A stretch of DNA of 35,689 nucleotides from assembly GCA_023259375.1 (NCBI GenBank), contig JAHFQC010000053.1, forward strand, positions 1 through 35,689. Reading direction: 5' to 3'. Numbering within the stretch: the first letter of the stretch is position 1; each line of letters opens with the position of its first letter. This DNA is from Alphaproteobacteria bacterium. Lineage in GTDB: Bacteria > Pseudomonadota > Alphaproteobacteria > Micropepsales > Micropepsaceae. The notes under the pieces were generated by a model that was given only the letters and a program-made list of their open reading frames with translations, was not told where the DNA came from and did no database searches. The position numbers and the translations under genes are program-made. Positions 26,037 to 33,926 of this stretch are shown piece after piece.

Positions 26037-28868
26037 GTGAAACGCTTTAGCGCCTTGCCTTTGGACGCAACCCGCTTTTTGATGCCCGGCGCATTGAAGG
26101 ATTCCCCACCGTTGAGTGCTGCCAAAAAGACTTCGCGCATCGTGCCACTCGACGGCGAGGTGCTGCGTCAGGATCTGTTCGCGCTCAGCCGGCGCATCGC
26201 CGTCAAGGACGAGTTGCGCAAGGAAGCCTTGCTGCTGATCAAAGGCGCCTTCCAGAACGCCCGGGCGCGGGTCAAGGATCAGGTCGTCACCGGCAAACTG
26301 CACGGCCAGGAGGCGGCGCGCCAGCTCTCGGCGATCCAGGATGCCATCCTGCATGTGCTCTACGACTTCGCCATCAAGGCGTTCTTCCCGCCAGCGAAGA
26401 AGAATGCCGGCGAACAGCTCACCGTGGTCGCCACCGGCGGTTATGGCCGTGGCGAGCTGGCGCCCGGCTCCGATGTCGATCTGCTGTTCATTCGCGCCAA
26501 CAAACCGACCGAATGGGACGAACGCGTCATCGAGTTCATCCTCTATATGCTGTGGGACCTCGGCCTTAAGGTCGGCCACGCCACGCGGTCGCTGCCGGAA
26601 TGCGTGCGGCTGGCCAAGCAGGACGTCACCATCTGCACCGCCATCCTCGAAGCGCGCTATCTGTGCGGCGATCTCAGCCTCTACGACCAGCTGCGCAAGG
26701 TGTTCTGGAGCGACGTCGCCACCGGCTCGGGCCGCGAATTTGTCGAAGCCAAACTCGCCGAGCGCGAAGAACGCCACCGCCTGCAAGGCGAGAGCCGCTT
26801 CCTGGTCGAACCCAACATCAAGGAAGGCAAGGGAGGCTTACGCGATCTGCAGACGCTGTTCTGGATCGGCAAGTATCTCTACCACGTCTACGACGCCGCC
26901 GAGCTGGTCAAGTACAACGTCTTCACCAAGGATGAATTCGAGACCTTCCGCAAAGCGGAATCCTTCCTGTGGGATGTGCGCGTGCGGCTGCATTACCTGA
27001 TGGGCCGCGCCGAAGAACGGCTGTCGTTCGATGCCCAGCCCGGCGTTGCCAGCGCGATGGGCTATACCAGCGAGAACCCGCGCGAGGCAGTCGAAAACTT
27101 CATGCGCGACTACTTCCTGGTCGCCAAGGATGTCGGCGGCCTGACGCGCATTTTCTGCAAGGCGCTGGAAGTCCAGAATCGCAAGAAGACCCGCCACAAT
27201 CCGATCTCGCGCATCATGCCGGGGTTCCTGCGGCTGCGGACCAACGACGACGATTTCTTCGTCGAAGCCGGGCGCATCAATGCGCGTCCCGACATCTTCA
27301 AGAAGGACCCGGTCAATCTTCTGCGCATCTACCACATGGCGGATGTCAGAGGCATTCCGGTTCATCCCGACGCCCTCACCACCATCACGCGCTCGCTCGA
27401 CCTGATCGACGACAAGCTGCGCGCCGATCCCGAAGCCAACAAGCTGTTCCTCGAATGCTTGTCGTCCAAGAACGACCCGGAAAAAGCGCTGAAGCGGATG
27501 AACGAATCCGGCGTGCTCGGCCGTTTCGTGCCCGAGTTCGGCCGCATCGTGGCGCTGATGCAATTCAACATGTACCACCACTATACGGTGGACGAGCATC
27601 TCATCCGCGCCGTCGGCAATGTCGCCAATATCGAGCACGGCGGCATGCAGGACGATCACCCGATCGCCCACGACGTGATGAAGCGCATCGCCAAGCGCGA
27701 AGTGCTCTATTGCGCCATGCTGCTGCACGATATCGCCAAGGGCCTGCCCGGAGATCACTCCAAGCTCGGCGCCGAGATCGCCCGCCATTGCTGCCTCAGG
27801 TGGGGCCTTTCCGAAGACGACACCGCCACGGTGTGCTGGCTGGTCGAGCATCATCTCATCATGAGCGACACCGCCCAGCGCCGCGATATCGCCGATCCCA
27901 AGACGGTGCGCGATTTCGTCGAGATCGTGCAGTCGCCGGAATACCTGCGCATGCTCTTGGTGCTGACGGTCTCCGACATCCGCGCCGTCGGACCGGGCGT
28001 CTGGAACGGCTGGAAAGGCCAGCTGTTGCGCGAGCTTTTCTACGAAGCGGAATCGGTGATCTCGGGCGGCGACCAGACGCGCTCGCATTCGGCCCGCGTC
28101 GAGGACGCCAAGGCCGCGCTGGAACAGCAGCTCGCTGACCTGACGGCGGAAGAGCGCGAACGCCTGATCGCCCGCCATTACGACACCTATTGGCTGACGC
28201 TCGATACCGAGGCGCACGTCCGTCACGCCCGCATGATGGCCGACGCCGATGCCAAGGGTCAGCTCTTGGCGCTCGACGCGGTGTCGAACACGTTCCGCTC
28301 GGTGACGGAAATCACCGTCTACACGCCCGACCATCCCGGCCTGTTCGCCCAGGTCACCGGCGCCATGGCGGCGGCGGGCGGTTCCATCGTCGACGCCAAA
28401 GTGTTCACGACGTCGGACGGCTTCGCGCTCGACATCTTCTCGGTGCAGGACGCCGAAGGCGGTCCGTTCGGCGATGCGACGCGGGTCGAACGCCTGAAAC
28501 AGACCATCCTCAAGATCGTGCGGGGCGAAGCGGTGCCGCGCGCTCTGTTCGCCAAACGTCCGGCCAAGAGCAAAGCCACCGCCTTCAACGTGCCGAGCCG
28601 GGTCAATTTCGACAACGAAGCATCGAATGCAGCGACGGTGGTGGAAGTCAGAGGCCGCGACCGCGTCGGCTTCCTCTATGACGTCGCGACGGCACTGTTC
28701 GAAAGCGGCCTCAGCATTTCCTCGGCGATGATCGCCACCTATGGCGAGCGCGTGGTCGACGTGTTCTATGTGCGCGACGGCTACGGCCACAAGATCATCC
28801 ATCCCGACCGGCTGAAGGCGATCGAGGAAATCCTGCTACGCGCGGTGGAAGGCAAGCGGAACGAGTAA
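26037..28868 (+). CDS. glnD: Bifunctional uridylyltransferase/uridylyl-removing enzyme GlnD
   Basis: GlnD senses glutamine and adds UMP to, or removes it from, PII proteins, setting nitrogen control. The 943-residue protein has the nucleotidyltransferase motif GGYGRGEL (134-141) with Asp146/Asp148, a large helical middle, an HD domain for removal (HDIAKGLPGDHS near 564) and two C-terminal ACT domains (starting near 757, EITVYTPDHPGLF, and 868, VVEVRGRDRVGFL) that bind glutamine. The length is usual for alphaproteobacteria. The start is a GTG (26037); an in-frame ATG at 26082 is an alternative and would shorten the N-terminus by 15 residues. A short gap separates it from cutA, and trpS follows 70 bases downstream; murJ, which often lies between them, is absent. 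Confidence 0.96.
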   Translation: MKRFSALPLDATRFLMPGALKDSPPLSAAKKTSRIVPLDGEVLRQDLFALSRRIAVKDELRKEALLLIKGAFQNARARVKDQVVTGKLHGQEAARQLSAIQDAILHVLYDFAIKAFFPPAKKNAGEQLTVVATGGYGRGELAPGSDVDLLFIRANKPTEWDERVIEFILYMLWDLGLKVGHATRSLPECVRLAKQDVTICTAILEARYLCGDLSLYDQLRKVFWSDVATGSGREFVEAKLAEREERHRLQGESRFLVEPNIKEGKGGLRDLQTLFWIGKYLYHVYDAAELVKYNVFTKDEFETFRKAESFLWDVRVRLHYLMGRAEERLSFDAQPGVASAMGYTSENPREAVENFMRDYFLVAKDVGGLTRIFCKALEVQNRKKTRHNPISRIMPGFLRLRTNDDDFFVEAGRINARPDIFKKDPVNLLRIYHMADVRGIPVHPDALTTITRSLDLIDDKLRADPEANKLFLECLSSKNDPEKALKRMNESGVLGRFVPEFGRIVALMQFNMYHHYTVDEHLIRAVGNVANIEHGGMQDDHPIAHDVMKRIAKREVLYCAMLLHDIAKGLPGDHSKLGAEIARHCCLRWGLSEDDTATVCWLVEHHLIMSDTAQRRDIADPKTVRDFVEIVQSPEYLRMLLVLTVSDIRAVGPGVWNGWKGQLLRELFYEAESVISGGDQTRSHSARVEDAKAALEQQLADLTAEERERLIARHYDTYWLTLDTEAHVRHARMMADADAKGQLLALDAVSNTFRSVTEITVYTPDHPGLFAQVTGAMAAAGGSIVDAKVFTTSDGFALDIFSVQDAEGGPFGDATRVERLKQTILKIVRGEAVPRALFAKRPAKSKATAFNVPSRVNFDNEASNAATVVEVRGRDRVGFLYDVATALFESGLSISSAMIATYGERVVDVFYVRDGYGHKIIHPDRLKAIEEILLRAVEGKRNE

Positions 28869-28938
28869 GCCCTGTGTCGCCTTGTAACCCGCGCCCGTTC
28901 GCGCCATAACCCCGCTTACGCAATCGGGAATTTTTACC

Positions 28939-29958
28939 ATGTCCAACACCCATAAGCCCCTCGTCTTTTCCGGCATGCAGCCGACCAACACGCTGCACCT
29001 CGGCAACTATCTGGGCGCGCTGAAGAACTGGGTGAAGTTGCAGGACCAGATGCCATGCATCTATTGCGTCGTCGACATGCACGCCATCACCGCCGTGGCT
29101 TATGGCAAGCCCGACGAGTTGCGCACCGCCGTGCGCGAAGTGGCGGCGGCCTATATCGCAGCCGGCGTCGATCCGAAAAAATCAGTCCTGTTCCAGCAGT
29201 CGGCCGTGCCGGCACACGCGGAACTGGCGTGGATCTTCAACTGCGTCGCCCGCCTCGGCTGGGCCGATCGCATGACCCAGTTCAAGGAAAAAGCCGGCAA
29301 GCACAAGGAACGCGCCTCGGTCGGGCTCTACACCTATCCGATGCTGATGGCCGCCGACATCCTGGTCTACAAGGCGACCCATGTGCCGGTCGGCGAAGAC
29401 CAGAAGCAGCACCTCGAACTGACCCGCGATGTCGCCCAGAAGTTCAACAACGACTACAACGTCGAGGATTTCTTCCCGCTGACCGAACCGGTGATCATGG
29501 GCGCGGGAACGCGCGTGATGAGCCTGCGCGACGGCGCCAAGAAAATGTCGAAGTCGGACGACAGCGACATGAGCCGCATCAATCTCACCGATGATGCCGA
29601 TATGGTGGCGCAGAAGATCCGCAAGGCCCGCACCGATCCCAATCCGCTGCCGGAAAACGAGAAGGGTCTGGAAGGCCGTCCCGAAGCCGAGAACCTGATC
29701 AATATCTACTCGGCGCTGTCCGACATTCCGCGCGCGGAGATCATCGCACGCTTTGCCGGTCAGCAGTTCTCCGGCTTCAAGAACGAGCTGGCGGACATCG
29801 CGGTCGCCAAGATCGCGCCGATCGCCACGCGGATGCGCGAACTCCTCGCCGATCCGGCCGAACTCGACCGCATCCTCAAGGACGGCGCCTTACGCGCCGC
29901 CGCGATTGCGGACCCGATCGTGGCGGAAGCCAAGAAGATCGTCGGCTTCAGCCACTAG
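28939..29958 (+). CDS. trpS: Tryptophanyl-tRNA synthetase
   Basis: TrpS charges tRNA-Trp with tryptophan, a class I aminoacyl-tRNA synthetase. The 339-residue protein has the HIGH-type signature THLG variant (TLHLGNY, 18-24), the KMSKS signature (202-206) and family blocks [23 protein letters not shown] and [16 protein letters not shown]. Nothing is missing. The Shine-Dalgarno is weak (CGGGAA, 8 or more bases ahead). It may be read with glnD, although the 70-base gap also leaves room for a promoter. Confidence 0.97.
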   Translation: MSNTHKPLVFSGMQPTNTLHLGNYLGALKNWVKLQDQMPCIYCVVDMHAITAVAYGKPDELRTAVREVAAAYIAAGVDPKKSVLFQQSAVPAHAELAWIFNCVARLGWADRMTQFKEKAGKHKERASVGLYTYPMLMAADILVYKATHVPVGEDQKQHLELTRDVAQKFNNDYNVEDFFPLTEPVIMGAGTRVMSLRDGAKKMSKSDDSDMSRINLTDDADMVAQKIRKARTDPNPLPENEKGLEGRPEAENLINIYSALSDIPRAEIIARFAGQQFSGFKNELADIAVAKIAPIATRMRELLADPAELDRILKDGALRAAAIADPIVAEAKKIVGFSH

Positions 29959-29999
29959 ACCCCACATCTGTTGTGACATTGTTTGGCTGCCTTCCGTCG

Positions 30000-30023
30000 C
30001 GCCCGCCAAGACTTAGGTGGGCG
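30000..30023 (+). terminator. Hairpin after trpS
   Basis: CGCCCGCC (30000-30007) pairs with GGTGGGCG (30016-30023), one G-T pair included, 42 bases after the stop. No U-tract follows, so termination is uncertain. Confidence 0.35.
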
Positions 30024-30054
30024 TGAGGGGGTGAGTGTTGCGACTACTTATTAG

Positions 30055-30069
30055 TTGCGATCATCGCAA
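30055..30069. promoter_or_regulatory. Perfect dyad between trpS and the protease gene
   Basis: TTGCGATCATCGCAA has two perfect 6-base arms around TCA. Variants of TTGCGA recur nearby (30039 and about 30131). It may be an operator. The remaining stretch 29959-30256 shows no gene; GGAAC-N17-CGAC at 30112-30137 is a near miss to an EcfG promoter. Confidence 0.4.
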
Positions 30070-30256
30070 TTGCACCGCACTGGAAACGTTGCAAATCTCA
30101 AGGCCGGACAAGGAACCCGTCTAGTTGTTATTGCGACGGAGTTCCGAATGGGGTGTCGTTGGGGTCGGGGCCTTTTAGCATTTGCTTACATTACCTGAGG
30201 TCTTCTCTTTCCGTTCCATGCCTTCGACGGTACGCGCCATGCTGCAAGGGATGACC

Positions 30257-31099
30257 ATGGCCACGAGAGACATGCGTTTTTATAGCGAGAGTGCGGTACG
30301 CTTCCTGGCGGCTGCCAGCGCGCGCCGGAACTCCATCGAGAACGACTGGCTTCACACCCAGCGCGAACTGCAGAAGATCTGGCCGCGACCCGGACGCACC
30401 GTGCTGGCCTTGGTTCATGAAGGCGACGAAGGTCTCGACGCCGAAGACGCCACCGATCTTCTCACCGTTCTGGCGCAGCTCAGCCCCGACGATCCGGTCG
30501 ATGTCATCCTGCACACCCACGGCGGCAGCGCCACCGCCGCCAACCGCATCGCGGCGGCCTTGATCGGACGCCGCAACACCGCCGCCTTCATACCGTTCTA
30601 CGCCGAGTCCGCCGGCACCGAAGTGGCGCTCGCCTGCGAGGAAATTCATCTCGGCAACGATGCCAACCTGACGCCGATCGACATTCATATCGAAGGCACG
30701 CCGGCACGGGACCTTGTGGAACTGGCACACAAAGCCGGTCCGCGGGCCAGCGAAACTCTGCGCCTCGCCGCCAAAGTGGCCGAACGGGCGCTGAAGGATG
30801 AAGCCAAGACCGTCGACAGTCTGATCCATCCCAATCACAAGACGGCCAAGGCGCGGGTATCCCTCGGCCGGCGGCTGACCAGCGGCCGCTCCTATCACGC
30901 CGAACTGATCCGGTTCGATAACGCCCAGCAGATGGGGATGAACGTCATTCGCGGCGTGCCGGCCGCGCTCTACCGCTTTATCGGCACTCGCCGGGCGCAA
31001 CTGCGCCAGTTGCGCGACCTGGACTCCCAGATCAAGTTCGTCCATCGCCGCGAGCCGGAACCTCACGTGGAAGTGCAAGCCGCTCTCGGCACGGCGTGA
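30257..31099 (+). CDS. ClpP-fold serine protease of SDH_sah type
   Basis: The 280-residue protein matches the SDH_sah (serine dehydrogenase proteinase, ClpP/crotonase fold) pattern: VDVILHTHGGSATAA (oxyanion loop, 82-95), YAESAGTEVALACEEI with nucleophile candidate Ser118, LTPID at 138-142, and a C-terminal LTSGRSYHAELIRFDNAQQMGMNV stretch that matches the family's closing motif. No signal peptide or membrane helix is seen, unlike SppA proteases, so it is probably cytoplasmic. Substrates are unknown. Several starts are in frame upstream (30218, 30239, 30251); I chose the ATG at 30257, six bases after AAGGG. It stands alone, followed by two hairpin repeats. Confidence 0.78.
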   Translation: MATRDMRFYSESAVRFLAAASARRNSIENDWLHTQRELQKIWPRPGRTVLALVHEGDEGLDAEDATDLLTVLAQLSPDDPVDVILHTHGGSATAANRIAAALIGRRNTAAFIPFYAESAGTEVALACEEIHLGNDANLTPIDIHIEGTPARDLVELAHKAGPRASETLRLAAKVAERALKDEAKTVDSLIHPNHKTAKARVSLGRRLTSGRSYHAELIRFDNAQQMGMNVIRGVPAALYRFIGTRRAQLRQLRDLDSQIKFVHRREPEPHVEVQAALGTA

Positions 31100-31106
31100 T
31101 CCTAGC

Positions 31107-31135
31107 GGAAAACCGGTTTCCACTTTCCGGGAAGC
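31107..31135 (+). repeat. Dispersed hairpin repeat, copy 1
   Basis: GGAAAACCGGTTTCCACTTTCCGGGAAGC, near-identical to copy 2. It contains the palindrome AAACCGGTTT and a hairpin CGGAAA/TTTCCG. Similar short repeats are known from alphaproteobacterial intergenic regions. Confidence 0.65.
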
Positions 31136-31162
31136 AAAATTTCGTTGGTCGCGCTTCTTGTC

Positions 31163-31191
31163 CGAAAACCGGTTTCCACTTTTCGGGAAGC
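31163..31191 (+). repeat. Dispersed hairpin repeat, copy 2
   Basis: The second copy starts 56 bases after the first and differs by a few bases. The outer hairpin here is CCGAAAA/TTTTCGG, so base changes on both sides keep the pairing. It ends 17 bases before the folM-like ATG. Confidence 0.65.
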
Positions 31192-31208
31192 GCTTTAGAG
31201 TTGTCCGC

Positions 31209-31964
31209 ATGACCACGGGAACCATCCTTGTTACCGGCGGCGCCAAACGGCTGGGCCGCGCCATCGTGCTCGATCTGGCGCGCCACGGCTATGACGTCGC
31301 GCTGCATTACAACAGCTCGGAAAAGGAGGCGCGCGCCACCTGTGCCGACGCCCTGACTGCCGGCGGGAAGGTTGCCTTGCTCAAGGCCGACCTCTCGCGC
31401 GAAAGCGAAACCGTGACGCTGGTCGAGCGTGCGGTGGCCGAACTCGGGCATCTGACCGGATTGATCAACTCGGCGTCGGTGTTCGAAAACGATTCCTGGT
31501 ACAGCGTCACCCGCGCCAGCTGGGACCATCATCTCGAGACCAATCTGCGCGCCCCGTTCGTGCTGTCGCAAGCCTTCGCCCAACAGCTGCCGCGCGACCG
31601 GGACGGCGCCATCGTGAACATCATCGACCAGCGCGTGTTCAAGCCGACGCCACAGTTCCTCTCCTACAGCCTGTCCAAGGCTGGGCTGAAATGGCTGACC
31701 ACCACGCTGGCCCAGGCGCTAGCGCCGCGGGTGCGCGTTAATGCGGTGGGTCCCGGCCCGACTATCATTAACGCCCGCCAGTCGCAGACCGATTTCGCCC
31801 GCCAGCGCGAAGCCACGGTCTTGGGCCGCGGCGCCGAGCCTCAGGACGTGTGCGAGGCGGTGCGCTATTTGTTGGGCGCGAGCGCCGTAACCGGCCAGAT
31901 GATCGCGGTCGACGGCGGCCAGCACCTCGTCTGGCAGACGGCAGACGTCGCGGTGAAGGAATAA
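31209..31964 (+). CDS. FolM/pteridine-reductase-like short-chain dehydrogenase
   Basis: The 251-residue SDR protein has the signature TGGAKRLG (9-16), that is TGxxxRxG, where Arg marks pteridine reductases (PTR1/FolM) that use NADPH. The catalytic Tyr153 and Lys157 are in YSLSK, and IIDQRVFKPTPQFLSYSLSKAGL and RVNAVGPGP are typical of FolM. FolM reduces dihydromonapterin or dihydrofolate. folB lies 2 bases downstream, which supports a pterin/folate role. The frame extends upstream into the repeat; the ATG at 31209 (MTTGTILVTGG) is the natural start, although its Shine-Dalgarno is poor. Confidence 0.85.
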   Translation: MTTGTILVTGGAKRLGRAIVLDLARHGYDVALHYNSSEKEARATCADALTAGGKVALLKADLSRESETVTLVERAVAELGHLTGLINSASVFENDSWYSVTRASWDHHLETNLRAPFVLSQAFAQQLPRDRDGAIVNIIDQRVFKPTPQFLSYSLSKAGLKWLTTTLAQALAPRVRVNAVGPGPTIINARQSQTDFARQREATVLGRGAEPQDVCEAVRYLLGASAVTGQMIAVDGGQHLVWQTADVAVKE

Positions 31965-31966
31965 AA

Positions 31967-32371
31967 ATGACGTCTCCCACCGATCCCTTGCGGATCGCCG
32001 ATGTCGAAGCTGGCATCCGGCATGTTTTCATCCGCAATCTCGAACTCGATGTCGAGATCGGCATCTACAGCCACGAGCACGGCAAAACCCAGAAAGTACG
32101 CCTCAACGTCGACATGGCCGTAGAAGATGCGCCGGTGATGGAAGACCGCCTGGAATCGGTGGTCGATTACGCCGACATCACCCGCAAAGTCCGGAAGCTT
32201 GTTGCCAGCGGTCACGTCGCGTTGGCCGAGACCCTGGCCGAGCGTGTCGCCGAAATCTGCTTTGAGGATTCGCGCGTCCGCACGGTGCGCGTGCGGGTGG
32301 AAAAGCTCGAAGCCCTTAAGAATGCCGAAAGCGCCGGCGTCGAGATCGAACGCAAACGGCGATTGCGGTAA
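31967..32371 (+). CDS. folB: Dihydroneopterin aldolase
   Basis: FolB converts dihydroneopterin to 6-hydroxymethyl-dihydropterin and glycolaldehyde in folate synthesis. The 134-residue protein has the family pattern: an opening VFIRNLELDVEIGIYSHEHGKTQKVRLNVDM, SVVDYADITRKVRKL, LAETLAERVAEICF, and VRVEKLEALKNAESAGVEI near the end with the conserved Lys of the active site. The start at 31967 gives a protein a little longer than the usual 120 residues. AAGGA overlaps the stop of the folM-like gene, so the two form an operon with coupled translation likely. Confidence 0.93.
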   Translation: MTSPTDPLRIADVEAGIRHVFIRNLELDVEIGIYSHEHGKTQKVRLNVDMAVEDAPVMEDRLESVVDYADITRKVRKLVASGHVALAETLAERVAEICFEDSRVRTVRVRVEKLEALKNAESAGVEIERKRRLR

Positions 32372-32515
32372 TTACGTACGATCCGAAAAAGCCTTGCTCC
32401 GCTTTGGTTTGTGGTGCGGCATCGTTAACAACCAGCGCCGACTTGAGGTTGCGCGTTCACGTTGTTTTAAAAGCGCACGCCTAGCCTGAAACGCGAAACC
32501 CGCAGGAGCTTCGTG

Positions 32516-33892
32516 ATGCCCGATCCGTGTGCGCCCGGAAAGACGCGATCCGAGCGCATCCTGGCGGAAAAACTCGAACTGCTCTACCGGACTTCGGCCG
32601 CCATTATCACCAACTTCGTGATCTCGTCCGTGGTGGCGTGGCTTGTATCCGATCTCTATCCGCACTGGGTTCTTGGAATTTGGCTGGCGGCCGTTGCCGT
32701 TGTTTGTGGGGGGCGCCTCCTGCTGCAATGGCACTTCCATCATACGTCGGCGGAAAAGCGCTGCACGACCTGCGCCGCCAAGCGCTACACGCTTGGAGCC
32801 CTTGCCTCCGGTCTGTTGTGGGGTGTGCTCTGCCTCGGCCTGCCGGTCTGGGGCGACACCATGGATTACATCGTTCTAGCGGTGACGGCCGCCGGCATGT
32901 CCGCAGGTGCGGTATCGACCATTGCCGTCTACTACCCCGCTTACTTTTGCTACAGCCTCAGTTTTGCCGTTCCGTTGACCACCGTTACGATTCTTCACCA
33001 CGACGTTGATATCGCCGGAGCCGGCGCGATGATGGTGATCTATTACGCCGCGATCTCGCTGACGGCGTGGCGCACCAACCGGTTCATAGCCGCGACGGCC
33101 GAACTGAGTGTCGACAACCAGATTCTGAAATCCTCGCTCAGCACGGCCCGCGGCGAGCGCGACGCCGCCCGCACGGAGAAGTGGTCGACGCTGGCGCAAT
33201 TGAGCCACGAACTGAGAACGCCGCTGAACGCCATTCTCGGCTTCTCGGAAACCATGCACGGCGAGATTTTCGGCAAGCTCGGCCATCCCCGCTACAAGGA
33301 ATATGCCGAGCACATCCTCACCAGCGGCCGCGATCTTCTGACCCTGACGGAAGAGCTGCTGTTGCTCAGCCAGGGCGAATCCGGAACCTTGTCGCTGAAA
33401 GAATCCGAGGTCGACGCCGGTCAAATCGTCCACGCTTTGATCGATCTCAAGGCCGCCATCGCCGGACGGGCGGGGGTCGAACTCCAGGCCTATGTCGCCA
33501 CCGACCTGCCGCTGCTCAAGGCCGACGCCGCCAAGCTCCGGCAGATGCTGCTCAACCTGATCGACAACGCCATCAAGTTTACGCCCGCTGGCGGCGAGGC
33601 CAGCGTGACGGCGGCAGTCCGGGACGGTGCCATCATTCTGAGAGTAAGCGACAGCGGCATCGGCATGAGCGCCGAGCAGGTCCTCGTCGCTCTCGAGCCG
33701 TTCGGCCGGATCGGCAATGCGCTCAACAACAATACCGCCGGTGCCGGACTCGGCCTGCCGATCTGCAAGCGCCTCACCGAACTCCACGGCGCAACACTCG
33801 CCATCGAGACCGCGCCCGGCAAAGGCACGAGTTGCACCATCACCTTCCCCGCCGCCCGTACCATCGCCCGATCCAGCGCCGCAGCGGCGTGA
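32516..33892 (+). CDS. Membrane sensor histidine kinase
   Basis: A 458-residue kinase. Residues about 25-185 hold six likely membrane helices (for example AIITNFVISSVVAWL, LGIWLAAVAVVCG, ALASGLLWGVLCLG) with almost no periplasmic domain, so the signal may be sensed in the membrane. A short coiled-coil linker leads to the DHp H-box SHELRTPLNAI with phospho-acceptor His231. The ATPase part has the N-box LRQMLLNLIDNAIKF (Asn347/Asn351), G1 DSGIGM (379-384) and G2 GAGLGLPI (409-416). AGGAG lies seven bases ahead of the ATG at 32516; a GTG at 32513 is also in frame. No response regulator is adjacent; the receiver at 24887 is 7 kb away. It lies between folB and uvrC; the 144 bases 32372-32515 hold no gene. 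Confidence 0.92.
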   Translation: MPDPCAPGKTRSERILAEKLELLYRTSAAIITNFVISSVVAWLVSDLYPHWVLGIWLAAVAVVCGGRLLLQWHFHHTSAEKRCTTCAAKRYTLGALASGLLWGVLCLGLPVWGDTMDYIVLAVTAAGMSAGAVSTIAVYYPAYFCYSLSFAVPLTTVTILHHDVDIAGAGAMMVIYYAAISLTAWRTNRFIAATAELSVDNQILKSSLSTARGERDAARTEKWSTLAQLSHELRTPLNAILGFSETMHGEIFGKLGHPRYKEYAEHILTSGRDLLTLTEELLLLSQGESGTLSLKESEVDAGQIVHALIDLKAAIAGRAGVELQAYVATDLPLLKADAAKLRQMLLNLIDNAIKFTPAGGEASVTAAVRDGAIILRVSDSGIGMSAEQVLVALEPFGRIGNALNNNTAGAGLGLPICKRLTELHGATLAIETAPGKGTSCTITFPAARTIARSSAAAA

Positions 33893-33912
33893 CACCGGCG
33901 CCTGAGACGGCT

Positions 33913-33926
33913 TATATCTGGCGGCA
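33913..33926 (+). promoter_or_regulatory. Candidate -10 box of a leaderless uvrC transcript
   Basis: TATATC at 33913-33918 ends 8 bases ahead of the uvrC ATG at 33927, and no clear Shine-Dalgarno is present. It is the third gene in the window with this arrangement. Confidence 0.35.

Noticed and set aside
26838..28802. A 654-codon open frame on the minus strand
   Set aside because: It is antisense to glnD and has low-complexity composition; GC-rich codon use explains the lack of stops.
30112..30137. GGAAC-N17-CGAC as a second EcfG promoter
   Set aside because: The -10 part is CGAC rather than CGTT, and it lies 120 bases from the chosen start.
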